Shown here: piece by piece, positions 1 through 8,545 of the stretch
Layout: every line of letters begins with the position of its first letter
Numbering within the stretch: the stretch's first letter is position 1
Assembly (NCBI GenBank): GCA_021770095.1
Contig: JAETRQ010000005.1
Coordinates: 1 to 64,000, forward strand
Source of the DNA: Eubacteriaceae bacterium
GTDB taxonomy: Bacteria; Bacillota; Clostridia; Oscillospirales; Acutalibacteraceae
Direction of reading: 5' to 3'
DNA length: 64,000 nucleotides
Program-made: the position numbers and the translations under genes
Notes under the pieces: model-generated
The model's database searches: none
Seen by the model: only the letters and a program-made list of their open reading frames with translations
What the model was told of the DNA's origin: nothing

Positions 1-37
1 GGCTGCTTGAAAAAGTAATGCGATGTCAAACTTCAGT

Positions 38-110
38 GCCGACTTTCAGTCGGCGAGCCAGTAGGCGGCCCTTTTAGGGCCTGTGCAAACCACCAGTTCA
101 ACTGGTGGTT
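38..110. repeat. Three consecutive short hairpins downstream of trmL
   Basis: Three perfect inverted repeats lie side by side: 38-44 with 48-54 (GCCGACT/AGTCGGC), 67-72 with 76-81 (GGCCCT/AGGGCC), and 88-98 with 100-110 (AACCACCAGTT/AACTGGTGGTT). The last lies 4 nt beyond the trmL stop on the minus strand and could act in termination, but no U-run follows it. The row of GC-rich hairpins suggests an intergenic repeat or the end of a small mobile element; the family was not identified. Confidence 0.55.
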
Positions 111-114
111 ATGA

Positions 115-615
115 TTACCAGTCAAACTTTGTCAGTTTGCCTTTTTGTGATAATTGCGGATAACCCCATTGCCGCAATACTTCATATGTACCTACGCATA
201 CAGCGTTGGAAAGATTAAGACTTCTTATTATTCCGCGCATTGGCAGACGCACACAAGTGTCGTGATTTTCTTTAAGCAGTTCTTCAGGCAAGCCTTTTGT
301 TTCTTTACCAAAAACGAGGAACGCATTGTTTTCATATTTCATATCACTGTGCGCGATTTCTCCCTTTGTGGTGAAATAATAAAACTTTCCGCTGCAATTT
401 TTTTCAAAAAATTCTTCTGTGCTGTTATAGTAGGTGATGTCAAGTTTATCCCAATAATCAAGTCCGGCACGTTTTACCTGTTTGTCTGTGATTTGAAATC
501 CCATTGGTCCGACAAGGTGCAGCCTTGCACCTACTGCCGCACAGGTCCGTGCAATATTTCCGGTATTTTGAGGGATTTCGGGTTCAATAAGAACTATATT
601 AAGCGAGTATTCCAT
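115..615 (-). CDS. trmL: tRNA (cytidine(34)-2'-O)-methyltransferase
   Basis: This SPOUT-family methyltransferase of about 166 aa 2'-O-methylates the wobble base of tRNA-Leu isoacceptors using SAM. The N-terminus carries the family signature IVLIEPEIPQNTGNIARTC. The C-terminal part has the SAM-binding knot segments VFGKETKGLPEELL and MRGIIRSLNLSNAVCV. The frame is open to 633 (TTG), but the ATG at 615 is preceded by AAAGGG at good spacing and gives the usual N-terminus, so 615 is preferred. It overlaps the 3' end of nagA by 17 nt and is the last gene of the hisHF-dusB-nagA operon. Confidence 0.93.
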   Translation of the reverse strand: MEYSLNIVLIEPEIPQNTGNIARTCAAVGARLHLVGPMGFQITDKQVKRAGLDYWDKLDITYYNSTEEFFEKNCSGKFYYFTTKGEIAHSDMKYENNAFLVFGKETKGLPEELLKENHDTCVRLPMRGIIRSLNLSNAVCVGTYEVLRQWGYPQLSQKGKLTKFDW

Positions 616-1723
616 TGATATAAACCCTTTCAATATCTAATTCTTTATTCAAAAAAATAAAATCAGCACATTTGCCTGTTTGGATGGAACCGATATTCTT
701 ATCTTCACCTATTGCTTTTGCAGGATTGATTGTGCAGGATTTAAGTGCGGTTTTAAAATCAATGCCGAAATCAATCAGATTTTTGAACTCTTCATATATA
801 TTTGTGATGGAGGCGGCAATTGTTCCGTTTTCAAGTACAGCATATTTTATGTTTGGTTTTACATATGTCTTTTGTCCGCCAAGCTCAAATTCGCCTTCAC
901 CCAGACCGGCAGCACGCATAGAGTCACTGATTACAACTGCTCTGTTTTCACCAAGGATGTCAAACGTATTTCTTACTACGGCAGGGCAGATGTGACCTCC
1001 GTCACAAATCAGTTCACACATTACTCTTTCATCATCAAGTGCAGTACCGACTATACCTGCCTCTCTGTGGGTCATGGGTGTCATGGCATTATATAGATGT
1101 GTTATGTGTTTCACTCCGCTGTTGATTGCCTGTTTGCATTCCTCTGCGTTTGCGGCTGAATGACCGATTGATACTGTGCAGTATTCGGATGCATTTTTTA
1201 TGAATGCATCACTGTCAGTAACCTCCGGGGCAATTGTAATCAATTTCATCAGTCCACTGCTGGCGTTGTATAATTTTTCAAAATCATTTTTGTTTGCAAT
1301 TGCGATATAATCCCCGTTTTGTGCACCTTTTTTAGCACTTGCAATGAACGGACCTTCAAAATTTATTCCGATAATTTTTGAACCGGAATTTTGTTCTTGT
1401 TTGTAATCAACAATGGTCTTTGCAATTTTTTCTAATTTCTCAATCGGAAGCGTCATTGCGGTTGGGCAGAAAGATGTAACACCGTTTTTTGCAAGCTGCT
1501 TTGCCATTTTGTCGAGGCTGGTTTTGTCGGCATCACTGCAGTCTCCGCCGCCGCAGCCGTGAATATGTATGTCAACAAACCCCGGAATCATGATTCGCTC
1601 AGACATATCTATTCCGTCTTCTTCAAATATTCCGATTTGTGTTATTTTACCGTTTTCAACTTTAATATCGCCGAATTCTTTTTCAAATAATTCGTTGTAA
1701 AAAGTGCAGTTCTTGAAAATCAT
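599..1723 (-). CDS. nagA: N-acetylglucosamine-6-phosphate deacetylase
   Basis: The 374-aa product is an amidohydrolase-superfamily TIM barrel that removes acetate from GlcNAc-6-phosphate, feeding amino sugar into glycolysis or cell-wall precursors. Visible signatures are the metal-binding VDIHIHG (H53, H55), the GINFEGPF strand, SIGHSAA, HLYNAM and ISDSMRAAG motifs, all in family order, and a length normal for NagA. The start overlaps the dusB stop by 4 nt (ATGA-type coupling). No nagB is present in the window. The sialate genes nanA and nanE about 35 kb away would produce the same substrate class. Confidence 0.94.
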   Translation of the reverse strand: MIFKNCTFYNELFEKEFGDIKVENGKITQIGIFEEDGIDMSERIMIPGFVDIHIHGCGGGDCSDADKTSLDKMAKQLAKNGVTSFCPTAMTLPIEKLEKIAKTIVDYKQEQNSGSKIIGINFEGPFIASAKKGAQNGDYIAIANKNDFEKLYNASSGLMKLITIAPEVTDSDAFIKNASEYCTVSIGHSAANAEECKQAINSGVKHITHLYNAMTPMTHREAGIVGTALDDERVMCELICDGGHICPAVVRNTFDILGENRAVVISDSMRAAGLGEGEFELGGQKTYVKPNIKYAVLENGTIAASITNIYEEFKNLIDFGIDFKTALKSCTINPAKAIGEDKNIGSIQTGKCADFIFLNKELDIERVYINGILA

Positions 1724-2691
1724 AGTTCATTTTCCTTTGCTATTTTATATGCAAGTTCTTCTAATTGTTCGTATTTTTCAAATGTGCCTATTTCACGTCT
1801 GAAAGCCGCACCACCGTGCAGTCCTTTTGTATAATATGCAGCATGGTGACGTGCTTCCCGCATTGCAGTATATTCGCCCTTGTATTCGATGATTTTTCTG
1901 ATATGTTTTAGCATAACAACCATCTTTTCATTTATGCTTACTTCCGGCAGAACCCGACATTCGTTAAAATAAGCATTGAGTCTGCTGAAAATCCATGGAT
2001 TACCCAATGCGCCTCTGCCAATCATGATTGCGTCACAGTTTGTTTTTTCGTACATTATTGCTGCACTTTGCTCATCTTTTATGTCTCCATTTGCAATTAC
2101 AGGGATGGATACTGCTTTTTTTACTTTGGCAATGATGTCATAATCAACAGTGCCGGAATACATCTGCATTCTGGTCCGCCCGTGTACAGTGACTGCGGCA
2201 GCGCCGTTTTTTTCAGCAATTTGTGCAATTTCAACTGCATTGATATTTTCATCGTCCCATCCTTTTCGGATTTTTACAGTTACGGGAATACTGACTGAAT
2301 TTGCTACTTCTCGTATGATTGCACCTGCAAGTACAGGACTTTTCATCAGACTTGCACCACCGCCGTTTGATGCGATTTTTGGTGCAGGACATCCCATATT
2401 GATGTCTATGATATTGGGTTTGAATTCAAGACATTTTTGTGCCGCCAAAGCCATAATTTCAGGATTATCACCAAAAATTTGTGCAGCAGCAGGATCTTCA
2501 ATTTTGCCGAGCGTAAGCAACTGAGAACTCTTTTTATCTCCTATTGTGAGCCCTTTGGATGAGACCATTTCAGTTACAACATATCCTGCTCCATAGTTAA
2601 TACACAGTTCTCTGAATGCTCTGTCAGCAATCCCTGCCATGGGTGCAAGGCATATTCCGTTTTTGATTTCAACTTCTTTTATCTTCATCAT
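1720..2691 (-). CDS. dusB: tRNA-dihydrouridine synthase
   Basis: The 323-aa FMN-dependent enzyme reduces uridines in the tRNA D-loop. It shows the N-terminal CLAPMAGIADRAFR motif, the NMGCPAPK segment with the catalytic cysteine (near residue 100), the TVHGRTRMQMYSG and IPVIANGDI phosphate/FMN-binding segments and the GRGALGNPWIF motif typical of DusB. It starts within the hisF stop codon (TAATG) with AAGGA just before it; an ATG immediately follows, so the start could be 2688. It is translationally coupled to hisF and nagA. Confidence 0.93.
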   Translation of the reverse strand: MMKIKEVEIKNGICLAPMAGIADRAFRELCINYGAGYVVTEMVSSKGLTIGDKKSSQLLTLGKIEDPAAAQIFGDNPEIMALAAQKCLEFKPNIIDINMGCPAPKIASNGGGASLMKSPVLAGAIIREVANSVSIPVTVKIRKGWDDENINAVEIAQIAEKNGAAAVTVHGRTRMQMYSGTVDYDIIAKVKKAVSIPVIANGDIKDEQSAAIMYEKTNCDAIMIGRGALGNPWIFSRLNAYFNECRVLPEVSINEKMVVMLKHIRKIIEYKGEYTAMREARHHAAYYTKGLHGGAAFRREIGTFEKYEQLEELAYKIAKENEL

Positions 2692-3449
2692 TATATCCTT
2701 ACAGGGATACCGTTATTGTTAAGGTATTTTTTTAGTTCAGGGACAGGAAGTTCATTAAAATGGAACAGACTTGCTGCCAGTACGGCATCTGCTTTTCCTG
2801 TTGTGAATGCATCATAAAAATGTTCGGCTTTTCCCGCACCGCCTGATGCGATAACAGGGATACCGACATTTTCGCTTATTGTTCTTGTAAGTTCAATGTC
2901 ATATCCTGTTTTTTGTCCGTCCTGATCCATAGAGGTTATCAGTATTTCACCTGCACCGCGCTGTTCGGCTTCAACTGCCCATTTTACGGCATCAATGCCT
3001 GTTGGTATTCTTCCTCCGTTGAGATATACTTCCCAGCTTCCCTTGCTGTCCCTTTTTGCATCAATGGCACAAACAACGCATTGTGCGCCAAATTTGTATG
3101 ATGCTTCGTTGATTAATTCGGGATTTCTTACTGCTGCCGAGTTGACTGAAATTTTATCTGCTCCTGCTCTGAGCAGTTCTTTGAAATCGTCAACGGATTT
3201 TATACCTCCGCCGACTGTGAAAGGGATAAATACAGTTTCGGCAACTCGTCTTACAATATCTATCATTGTGCTTCTGCCCTCGTGTGTGGCAGTAATATCA
3301 AGCAGCACAAGTTCGTCAGCACCCTGTCTGTCGTATGCTGCCGCACATTCGACAGGATCACCTGCGTCTATCAAATCAACAAAGGATACCCCTTTTACTA
3401 CTCTGCCGTTTTTGACATCAAGGCAGGGAATAATTCTTTTTGCGTACAT
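2691..3449 (-). CDS. hisF: Imidazole glycerol phosphate synthase, cyclase subunit
   Basis: HisF (252 aa) is the (beta/alpha)8-barrel subunit that joins PRFAR with ammonia from HisH to give IGP and AICAR, in histidine synthesis. The sequence begins [20 protein letters not shown] with catalytic Asp11. It has the second catalytic Asp in [10 protein letters not shown] and the phosphate-binding motifs TVGGGIKS and [12 protein letters not shown]. It sits directly after hisH. No other his gene is visible in the window, so the rest of the pathway must be elsewhere. Confidence 0.96.
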   Translation of the reverse strand: MYAKRIIPCLDVKNGRVVKGVSFVDLIDAGDPVECAAAYDRQGADELVLLDITATHEGRSTMIDIVRRVAETVFIPFTVGGGIKSVDDFKELLRAGADKISVNSAAVRNPELINEASYKFGAQCVVCAIDAKRDSKGSWEVYLNGGRIPTGIDAVKWAVEAEQRGAGEILITSMDQDGQKTGYDIELTRTISENVGIPVIASGGAGKAEHFYDAFTTGKADAVLAASLFHFNELPVPELKKYLNNNGIPVRI

Positions 3450-3451
3450 TT

Positions 3452-4063
3452 TTATCCCTCCGATTTCAAGAAGTTTTCAAGTAGTTTAAGACCGATTTTA
3501 CTGCTCTTTTCAGGATGGAATTGTGTTGCGCAAAGATTTCCTTTCTGCACAGCACATTCAATTGTAACTCCGTATTCGGCAGTTGCTGCAATAACATCCT
3601 CATCTGCTCCGTCAAGATAATAAGAATGAACAAAGTAAAAATAACTGTTATCTTCAATATTGCTGAATATTCCGTTGTTTTGTTTTAATGATACAGAATT
3701 CCAACCCATATGCGGAACTTTGAGACCGGTATCTTTTGGTATAGTGATTATTTTTCCGTTCAGAATACCCAATCCTTTAACATTAGGACTTTCATCACTG
3801 CTTTCAAATAATAATTGCAGACCAAGGCATATTCCAAGGAACGGTTTGCCGCTGAGTGCCGCTTTTTTTACGGTTTCAACCAGTCCGCGCTCCTGCATGG
3901 AATGCATTGCATCACCAAATGAACCTACACCCGGAAGGATAACGTGGCTGGCTGTCAGTATTTTTTCTTTGTCCTGTGTTATTTCGCTTTCAGCACCAAG
4001 GTAATCCAGAGCCTTTTTCACACTGCTGAGGTTACCCGCACCATAGTCAATAATTGCTACCAT
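3452..4063 (-). CDS. hisH: Imidazole glycerol phosphate synthase, glutaminase subunit
   Basis: HisH (about 203 aa) is the class I glutamine amidotransferase that supplies ammonia to HisF. The nucleophile cysteine lies in [13 protein letters not shown] and the His/Glu of the triad in [11 protein letters not shown]. The N-terminal [17 protein letters not shown] and [11 protein letters not shown] segments are family hallmarks. The frame also has an ATG at 4075, but GGAGAT lies just ahead of the ATG at 4063, which gives the typical [12 protein letters not shown] start. It is the first gene of the minus-strand operon. Confidence 0.95.
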   Translation of the reverse strand: MVAIIDYGAGNLSSVKKALDYLGAESEITQDKEKILTASHVILPGVGSFGDAMHSMQERGLVETVKKAALSGKPFLGICLGLQLLFESSDESPNVKGLGILNGKIITIPKDTGLKVPHMGWNSVSLKQNNGIFSNIEDNSYFYFVHSYYLDGADEDVIAATAEYGVTIECAVQKGNLCATQFHPEKSSKIGLKLLENFLKSEG

Positions 4064-4091
4064 ATCTATCTCCATAATTTATAATATCTGT

Positions 4092-4120
4092 ATTCTATCA
4101 CAAATGAAAATGACTTGCAA
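4092..4120 (-). promoter_or_regulatory. Promoter of the hisH-hisF-dusB-nagA-trmL operon
   Basis: On the minus strand TTGCAA (4115-4120) and TAGAAT (4092-4097) are separated by 17 bp, ending about 28 bp before the hisH start at 4063. Confidence 0.55.
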
Positions 4121-4137
4121 TATAACGGATTGCCGGA

Positions 4138-4166
4138 TTGACAAAAAAGATTGTTGGTGTTAAAAT
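4138..4166 (+). promoter_or_regulatory. Promoter of the interrupted tRNA-Ser gene
   Basis: TTGACA (4138-4143) and TAAAAT (4161-4166) are separated by 17 bp. A transcript would start near 4173, about 18 nt before the tRNA 5' half at 4191. With the element integrated, this host promoter reads into the element and can serve the complete tRNA-Ser at 4373. Confidence 0.65.
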
Positions 4167-4190
4167 CTTAGACAGGTCAAATATTAATAT

Positions 4191-4231
4191 GGAGTGGTAC
4201 CGAAGAGGTCATAACGGCATGGACTCGAAAT
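4191..4231 (+). pseudogene. 5' half of host tRNA-Ser(CGA), cut in the anticodon loop
   Basis: The stretch reads as an acceptor strand GGAGTGG, a D-arm with CCG/CGG stem, and the 5' side of an anticodon stem (ATGGA) running into loop CTCGAAA. It then diverges into element sequence. Joined to 31061-31109 it gives a 90-nt tRNA-Ser with perfectly paired acceptor (GGAGTGG/CCACTCC), anticodon (ATGGA/TCCAT) and T stems (GTGGG/CCCAC) and an encoded CCA. It is therefore the left fragment of a real tRNA gene split by integration. Confidence 0.9.
4223..4231. other. attL core (ACTCGAAAT)
   Basis: The 9-mer ACTCGAAAT occurs here at the end of the tRNA-Ser 5' half and again at 31052-31060 at the start of the 3' half. 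Flanks differ on both sides, which fixes this as the crossover core. The same 9-mer is also present in the anticodon arm of the element's own tRNA-Ser, starting near 4403. Confidence 0.85.
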
Positions 4232-4372
4232 TTTTTGAAGAGTTGGCTGTTTGCTCCGCTTAAAAAGCCCGTAAAATCAGGAGTTTTCTTCGGTTCGAAA
4301 ATTGAATATTTTGTTGTTCTTTCCGTCAGTTCTTTCCAAAAGTTTTTGGAAATAATGCGGAATTACATACAC

Positions 4373-4461
4373 GGAGAGTTGTCCGAGTGGTCGAAGGTGC
4401 AGCACTCGAAATGCTGTGTTCCCAAAAGGAACCTAGGGTTCGAATCCCTAACTCTCCGCCA
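4373..4461 (+). tRNA. tRNA-Ser (anticodon CGA), carried by the element
   Basis: This is a complete type II tRNA with acceptor stem GGAGAGT/ACTCTCC, discriminator G, encoded CCA (4459-4461), anticodon stem CAGCA/TGCTG around loop CTCGAAA, a long variable arm, and T arm TAGGG/CCCTA around TTCGAAT. The anticodon CGA reads UCG. It lies inside the element, 142 bp after the attL core, in the same orientation as the split host gene. Its acceptor stem differs from the host tRNA-Ser, so it is a foreign copy rather than a duplicate of the target. Confidence 0.95.
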
Positions 4462-4500
4462 AAAAGTCCAGTAAACAAGCGGTTTTCTGGACTTTTCTTT
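4462..4500 (+). terminator. Terminator of element tRNA-Ser
   Basis: AAAAGTCCAG (4462-4471) pairs with CTGGACTTTT (4487-4496), followed by a T-rich tract. It lies directly after the CCA end. Confidence 0.75.
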
Positions 4501-4605
4501 TTTGCCCTTTTGCTCAAAATCGGCTCAAAACTATGGAAAGAACAGCCTGTTTTTTGGAAAGAACAAGGCGATTTCGGGCATTTTGGCGTATTCGAACCGT
4601 AAAAA

Positions 4606-5820
4606 TCAGTTCTTTCCGCCATCGTTTGAAATTTCGGTCCATTTGCTACTAAAATTCACCGATTCGGGAAGTGCCATTCCGCTGACCATTGCCTTTGCCG
4701 AGGACAGCTTTGAAGTGTAGTCAAGGTGAGCATATATGTTAGCGGTGGTAGAAAAATCGCTGTGTCCAAGCCACTCCTGAATTTGTTTCAGCGGTACGCC
4801 GTTCGCAAGAAGCAGACTTGCGCAACTGTGTCTTAAATCGTGAAAACGCATTCTTTTACAGCCGTGCTTTTGGATATACTGTGGGAAATAGCTTGTCAAG
4901 TATTCCGGTCGCATTAAATCTCCCAGCTCGTCTACAAAGACATAACCGTCATATTCGTAGTTATAGCAGTTTCCGCAGACCTTCTTGTTGACCTCTTGCG
5001 CCGCTTTTACTTCTTTGAAGTACTCCGCAAAGCTGCCGACAAGCGGAAGCGTACGCATACTGGACTTTGTTTTGGCAGAGTCCTGTGCGTACATTTTTGT
5101 TTTTCCGTCCACTTGCAGCGATGTGACCGTGTGCCTTATAGTGATTGTGCCACGCTCAAAGTCTATTGCATCCCATTTCAGTCCGCAGACCTCGCCACGA
5201 CGCAAGCCGTAGAAAGCGGCGACTAAAACAGGAAGTTCCAGCTTTGTCCCTTTGACTACTTCAAATAAATGCTGCAGTTCTTCCGCATCAAGGAATACAG
5301 GCTGATAATCATTCTTTTTCGGGCGATCCACTTTCATTGCCACATTCTGCGTAACGAGGTCGGTTTTCATTGCGTATTTCAGCGCCTGATGAATAACGGC
5401 GTGATAGTGAATAACCGAGTTTGGTTTGACCGTTTTCAGCTTTTCGGAATAGAATTGCTGAATGTGTCTCGCCTCCAATCCCTGAAGCGTTAATGCCTTC
5501 TTACGAAAATACGGCTCAATCACCGATTTTACCATTTGCTCGTAAGAGCTGAATGTGGTTGCCTTAACACGCACCTTGACGATTTCCAGCCATTCAAGCA
5601 GATAGTCTGCAAACGGCATATCAGAAGCAAGCTCGCCGACTTCCTGCGGCGGTATAAATTCACTTCTGATTCGCACAAGCTCAGCTTCGGCTTTTCGTTT
5701 GTTGCCCTTTTCGGGCAGTCCAGTGGAAAAGTATTTCACACGGCGTTTTCCGTTGTTGTTATAGTAGCTCAGCACTACATAATAAAAACCTTTTTTAACT
5801 TGTAGGTGTCCTGATACCAT
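4606..5820 (-). CDS. int: Tyrosine recombinase (integrase)
   Basis: The 404-aa site-specific recombinase would integrate and excise the element at the tRNA-Ser anticodon loop. It has an N-terminal arm-binding-type segment (about 1-60), a SAM-like core-binding domain (about 65-165) and a catalytic domain with R207 in YGLRRGE, H327-x-x-R330 in RFHDLRHS, H353 in WLGHSD and nucleophile Y363 in NIYAH. All catalytic residues are present, so it is probably active. The gene points toward attL with its stop about 375 bp from the core. The last codons adjoin a GTTCTTTCC repeat. The 120 bp upstream (5821-5940) hold another copy of that repeat and no gene. Confidence 0.95.
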   Translation of the reverse strand: MVSGHLQVKKGFYYVVLSYYNNNGKRRVKYFSTGLPEKGNKRKAEAELVRIRSEFIPPQEVGELASDMPFADYLLEWLEIVKVRVKATTFSSYEQMVKSVIEPYFRKKALTLQGLEARHIQQFYSEKLKTVKPNSVIHYHAVIHQALKYAMKTDLVTQNVAMKVDRPKKNDYQPVFLDAEELQHLFEVVKGTKLELPVLVAAFYGLRRGEVCGLKWDAIDFERGTITIRHTVTSLQVDGKTKMYAQDSAKTKSSMRTLPLVGSFAEYFKEVKAAQEVNKKVCGNCYNYEYDGYVFVDELGDLMRPEYLTSYFPQYIQKHGCKRMRFHDLRHSCASLLLANGVPLKQIQEWLGHSDFSTTANIYAHLDYTSKLSSAKAMVSGMALPESVNFSSKWTEISNDGGKN

Positions 5821-5940
5821 TATTTTTAACTCCTTTCATTGTACATCACAGGAAAGACCTACACCGACAAGCCTATTATAGCTTGCCGGCATAGTTCTTT
5901 CCATTCTGCAAAAGTCACTCGCTGTACACTTTGGTTCGAA

Positions 5941-6858
5941 TTAACGGGCGTCTCTGTTGCGTTCTCGCTGGCGTTTCAAAAGCTCCAATCCTTTAAGAAT
6001 ATCTCGTTTGATTTGCTTATCGCTGTAATTTTGCGGAAAGTATTTGCGAAGCTCATCACGCGGCAGTTTGATTTGTTCTTTTTGATTTGGTTTTTCTTCC
6101 GACAAAATAGCGTAAATAGCGTCGGCGGTAAGCAAGCCGTCCTGTGACATTTTCTTCAGCCTGATACTCTGTGCGTGTGACGGTGTGCAGTCGTTCATAT
6201 TGATTGCGTCAAGCAAAGTGAGCTGTTCGTCACGGTCAAGGTAGGAGATTTCAACCGCAGGGTTGAAAGCGATTTTTTTGTCATCTACCATTGAAAGCAG
6301 TTCGGGAATTAAGTAAGTTAAGCGGATATATCTTCGCACTTGGTCTTTGCTTTCACCGGCTTCTTCGGCAACCTTTTCTACACTAAGCAACTTCTCTGCA
6401 ACTTGCACAGAAGTTTTACCTTGGTGCTTTATGGCCTCCAGCTTCATCTTATACGCAAAGGCTTTTTCGCTTGGCAGTATCGTTTCTCTTTGCAAATTTG
6501 CGTCCACCATTGCAATCACAGCCTCATCGTCTGACATTTCGCGGACGATTACAGGCATTGTTTCAATCCCCAGCACCTGACACGCCGCAAGCCTTCTGTG
6601 CCCTGAAATAAGCTCATAGCCGCCGTCGGGCAGAGGTCTGGCAAGCGCCGGAGTTATCGTGCCGACCTTGCGTATACTCTCAATCATTCGCTCCATTTCT
6701 TCGTTATTCAATATCTTAAACGGATGATTCTTAAAAGGGTGAAGTTCGCCAAGAGGTATGTTCTTTATACGCTCAAGCTTTGCATCGTCACGCTCCGCCT
6801 GCGTTGTAAATAGATCGTCCAGCGTCGGTAAAGTAAAATCTGATTTTCGTTTTGTCAT
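5941..6858 (-). CDS. ParB/RepB/Spo0J-like DNA-binding protein
   Basis: The 305-aa protein carries a ParB N-terminal domain: IPLGELHPFKNHPF, the GGYELISGHRR box (GHRR 86-89) and MVDANLQRE. A helix-turn-helix region (about 150-190, SVEKVAEEAGESKDQVRRYIRL) follows. Such proteins bind a specific DNA site and aid partition or stabilisation of plasmids and mobile elements. No ParA partner is visible, so a regulatory or maintenance role for the excised form is an inference. It overlaps the relaxase stop by 4 nt, in one operon. Confidence 0.85.
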   Translation of the reverse strand: MTKRKSDFTLPTLDDLFTTQAERDDAKLERIKNIPLGELHPFKNHPFKILNNEEMERMIESIRKVGTITPALARPLPDGGYELISGHRRLAACQVLGIETMPVIVREMSDDEAVIAMVDANLQRETILPSEKAFAYKMKLEAIKHQGKTSVQVAEKLLSVEKVAEEAGESKDQVRRYIRLTYLIPELLSMVDDKKIAFNPAVEISYLDRDEQLTLLDAINMNDCTPSHAQSIRLKKMSQDGLLTADAIYAILSEEKPNQKEQIKLPRDELRKYFPQNYSDKQIKRDILKGLELLKRQRERNRDAR

Positions 6859-8240
6859 CGTTCGTATCCTCTCTTTCTTGATTTATTAAGTCCGAAATAT
6901 CGGCTTCGCATATTCTCCTCAATGAGAATATTTTCTTTGACTTTGGGGTTATCCTCAATAATCCTTGCCGCTGTTTTCTTGTCCTTTCGAAGCTGAGCAA
7001 GAGCCTTTGTGCAGTCATCTCGCTTGGCTACAAGCTTTGCTTTTTCGTCGGGATCGTGGCAAGAATCAATATCTCGGTAGAGCATTTTGCGGTAATCCGA
7101 TATGAGTTTCATTTCCGAATCAGCGTTTTTTATAAATGCTTCCACAGAAGAAATATCGGTCAGGTGATTGCCGCAAATGAGCTGTACCTGTGCAGTGTGG
7201 CGGTCAAGCCAACGGCAGGCTTCACGCATTTCGGGCGATAGCGGCTTGTGTTTTTTGTTTTTAGGCAGCACGCCCAGCAGATATAAATATCTGAAATACA
7301 ACGCTTTAAGACCAGTGATTTTTTTGGCGGTTTTTAAATTGCCTTTAACTGAATAAGCCTTTTGAATTGTTACACCGAGGCTCTTTTTTTCGGTAAACTC
7401 ATAGTATAAGCGGTAAGCTTCCTGAGAGTTGTTTCGCAAAGTATCTCTCATTCGGTCATAGATTGCATCTCGGTCATAGGCTTCTCCCAAGCGGTACAAA
7501 CGAGTTGCTTTCTTGCTGTTGACAGAGCGAATGGTGGCGTACTTATGATATGGATTAAGGTCGATTACATATCCGAGCTGTTTCATAACATAGGTGAAAG
7601 CTTTGGGATTTGTACTCATCGTAAGCGCTTTATCTATCGCCTCACGCATTAAATTGTATGGGGTAGGTTCGCCGTTCTCTTCTGCAAAGTACAGCTTGCG
7701 TGGCGTCTTTCCTGTGGGATTTTTAATGACCGTCAAACCGTTTTCTTTGCAAAGCTCATCGGAAATACTGCGCAGTTTCCAGTATGCTCCCTCGTTGCAG
7801 TTAAACTTCTTACCGTTCCACATATTCACCGAATTGATGACCAAATGATTGTGATATGTGCCGGTGTTAAAGTGCGTAGCGACCAGCACTTGATACTGGT
7901 CGCCCCACATTCTTTTGGCAAGCTCAACGCCCAGCTTGTGTGCAAGTTGCGGTGTAACTTCGCCTGTCTTAAAGCTCTGATATGCGTGATAAGCCACATT
8001 ACCGACCGTCTTATCAAAGTGTTCTTGTACCGCATTCATCTCGACAAAAGCTGTTTCTGCTGTGCAGTTTACGCCTGTCACGTACATTGCTTTTTCTTCA
8101 GCGATTACGGTTTTTCGCTCGTCGCTTGCGTAGTGAAGTGCCTTGCAAATATCGCTGTAGATCGTCTTGTCCGGGTTTGCCGCATAGCTCAAAACACGGT
8201 TGACGCTGTCTGTTACAGCCCATATTTTTGTTACTGCCAC
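6855..8240 (-). CDS. Relaxase/mobilization nuclease, MOBP type
   Basis: The 461-aa relaxase nicks one strand at oriT and pilots it during conjugative mobilization. It shows the HxH metal motif HFNTGTYHNHLVINS (H123, H130, H132 with N137) and an N-terminal tyrosine in VLSYAANPDKT (Y19) suited to the covalent DNA link. The rest, rich in basic and helical stretches, is normal for this family in Firmicutes elements. It overlaps mobC by 10 nt and parB-like by 4 nt. Absence of secretion genes implies use of a helper element's channel. Confidence 0.9.
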   Translation of the reverse strand: MAVTKIWAVTDSVNRVLSYAANPDKTIYSDICKALHYASDERKTVIAEEKAMYVTGVNCTAETAFVEMNAVQEHFDKTVGNVAYHAYQSFKTGEVTPQLAHKLGVELAKRMWGDQYQVLVATHFNTGTYHNHLVINSVNMWNGKKFNCNEGAYWKLRSISDELCKENGLTVIKNPTGKTPRKLYFAEENGEPTPYNLMREAIDKALTMSTNPKAFTYVMKQLGYVIDLNPYHKYATIRSVNSKKATRLYRLGEAYDRDAIYDRMRDTLRNNSQEAYRLYYEFTEKKSLGVTIQKAYSVKGNLKTAKKITGLKALYFRYLYLLGVLPKNKKHKPLSPEMREACRWLDRHTAQVQLICGNHLTDISSVEAFIKNADSEMKLISDYRKMLYRDIDSCHDPDEKAKLVAKRDDCTKALAQLRKDKKTAARIIEDNPKVKENILIEENMRSRYFGLNKSRKRGYER

Positions 8241-8545
8241 GACGAATCACTTGCACTTTCCGGCTCACCGATTGAGTGATAAGCTTTCAAAAATTTGCTC
8301 ACAACATCGTTGAAACTTGCATTTACATTGACTTCTGAAAGCGACTTCCAATTGTCACGAAGCGAGGTCAAACCTCGGTAAGCTTCGTAAAATTCCTGTG
8401 GCAAGGTTGCCTGAACTTCCTTGCCAAGACCAAGTTTTCTAAGGTAAGCAGAGAGCGAAAGTCCGCATTTTTTAGCGGCAGTTTCCATTTTTCTTTTCTC
8501 TCCCTCAGTCACTCGAATATTGATTGCGGTTGTTCTTTGTCTCAT
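8231..8545 (-). CDS. mobC: MobC-like relaxosome protein
   Basis: The 104-aa protein begins with a ribbon-helix-helix-like segment (TTAINIRVTEGEKRKMETAAKKCGLSLS) followed by the LRKLGLG motif common in MobC accessory proteins, which bind near oriT and help the relaxase open DNA. It is translated just ahead of, and overlapping, the relaxase gene. AAAGGAA precedes the start. Confidence 0.82.
   Translation of the reverse strand: MRQRTTAINIRVTEGEKRKMETAAKKCGLSLSAYLRKLGLGKEVQATLPQEFYEAYRGLTSLRDNWKSLSEVNVNASFNDVVSKFLKAYHSIGEPESASDSSWQ

Larger units (their letters stand above)
4316..4617. repeat. Left-end GTTCTTTCC repeats (candidate integrase arm sites)
   Basis: The 9-mer GTTCTTTCC occurs at 4316-4324, 4329-4337 and 4609-4617 on the plus strand and as its complement at 4535-4543 and 4556-4564; another copy lies at 5894-5902 upstream of the integrase. 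Spacings of 13 and 21 bp recur (12 and 21 bp) in the cluster at 30854-30895 near attR. Placement next to both att cores suggests arm-type binding sites for the tyrosine recombinase. Confidence 0.65.
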
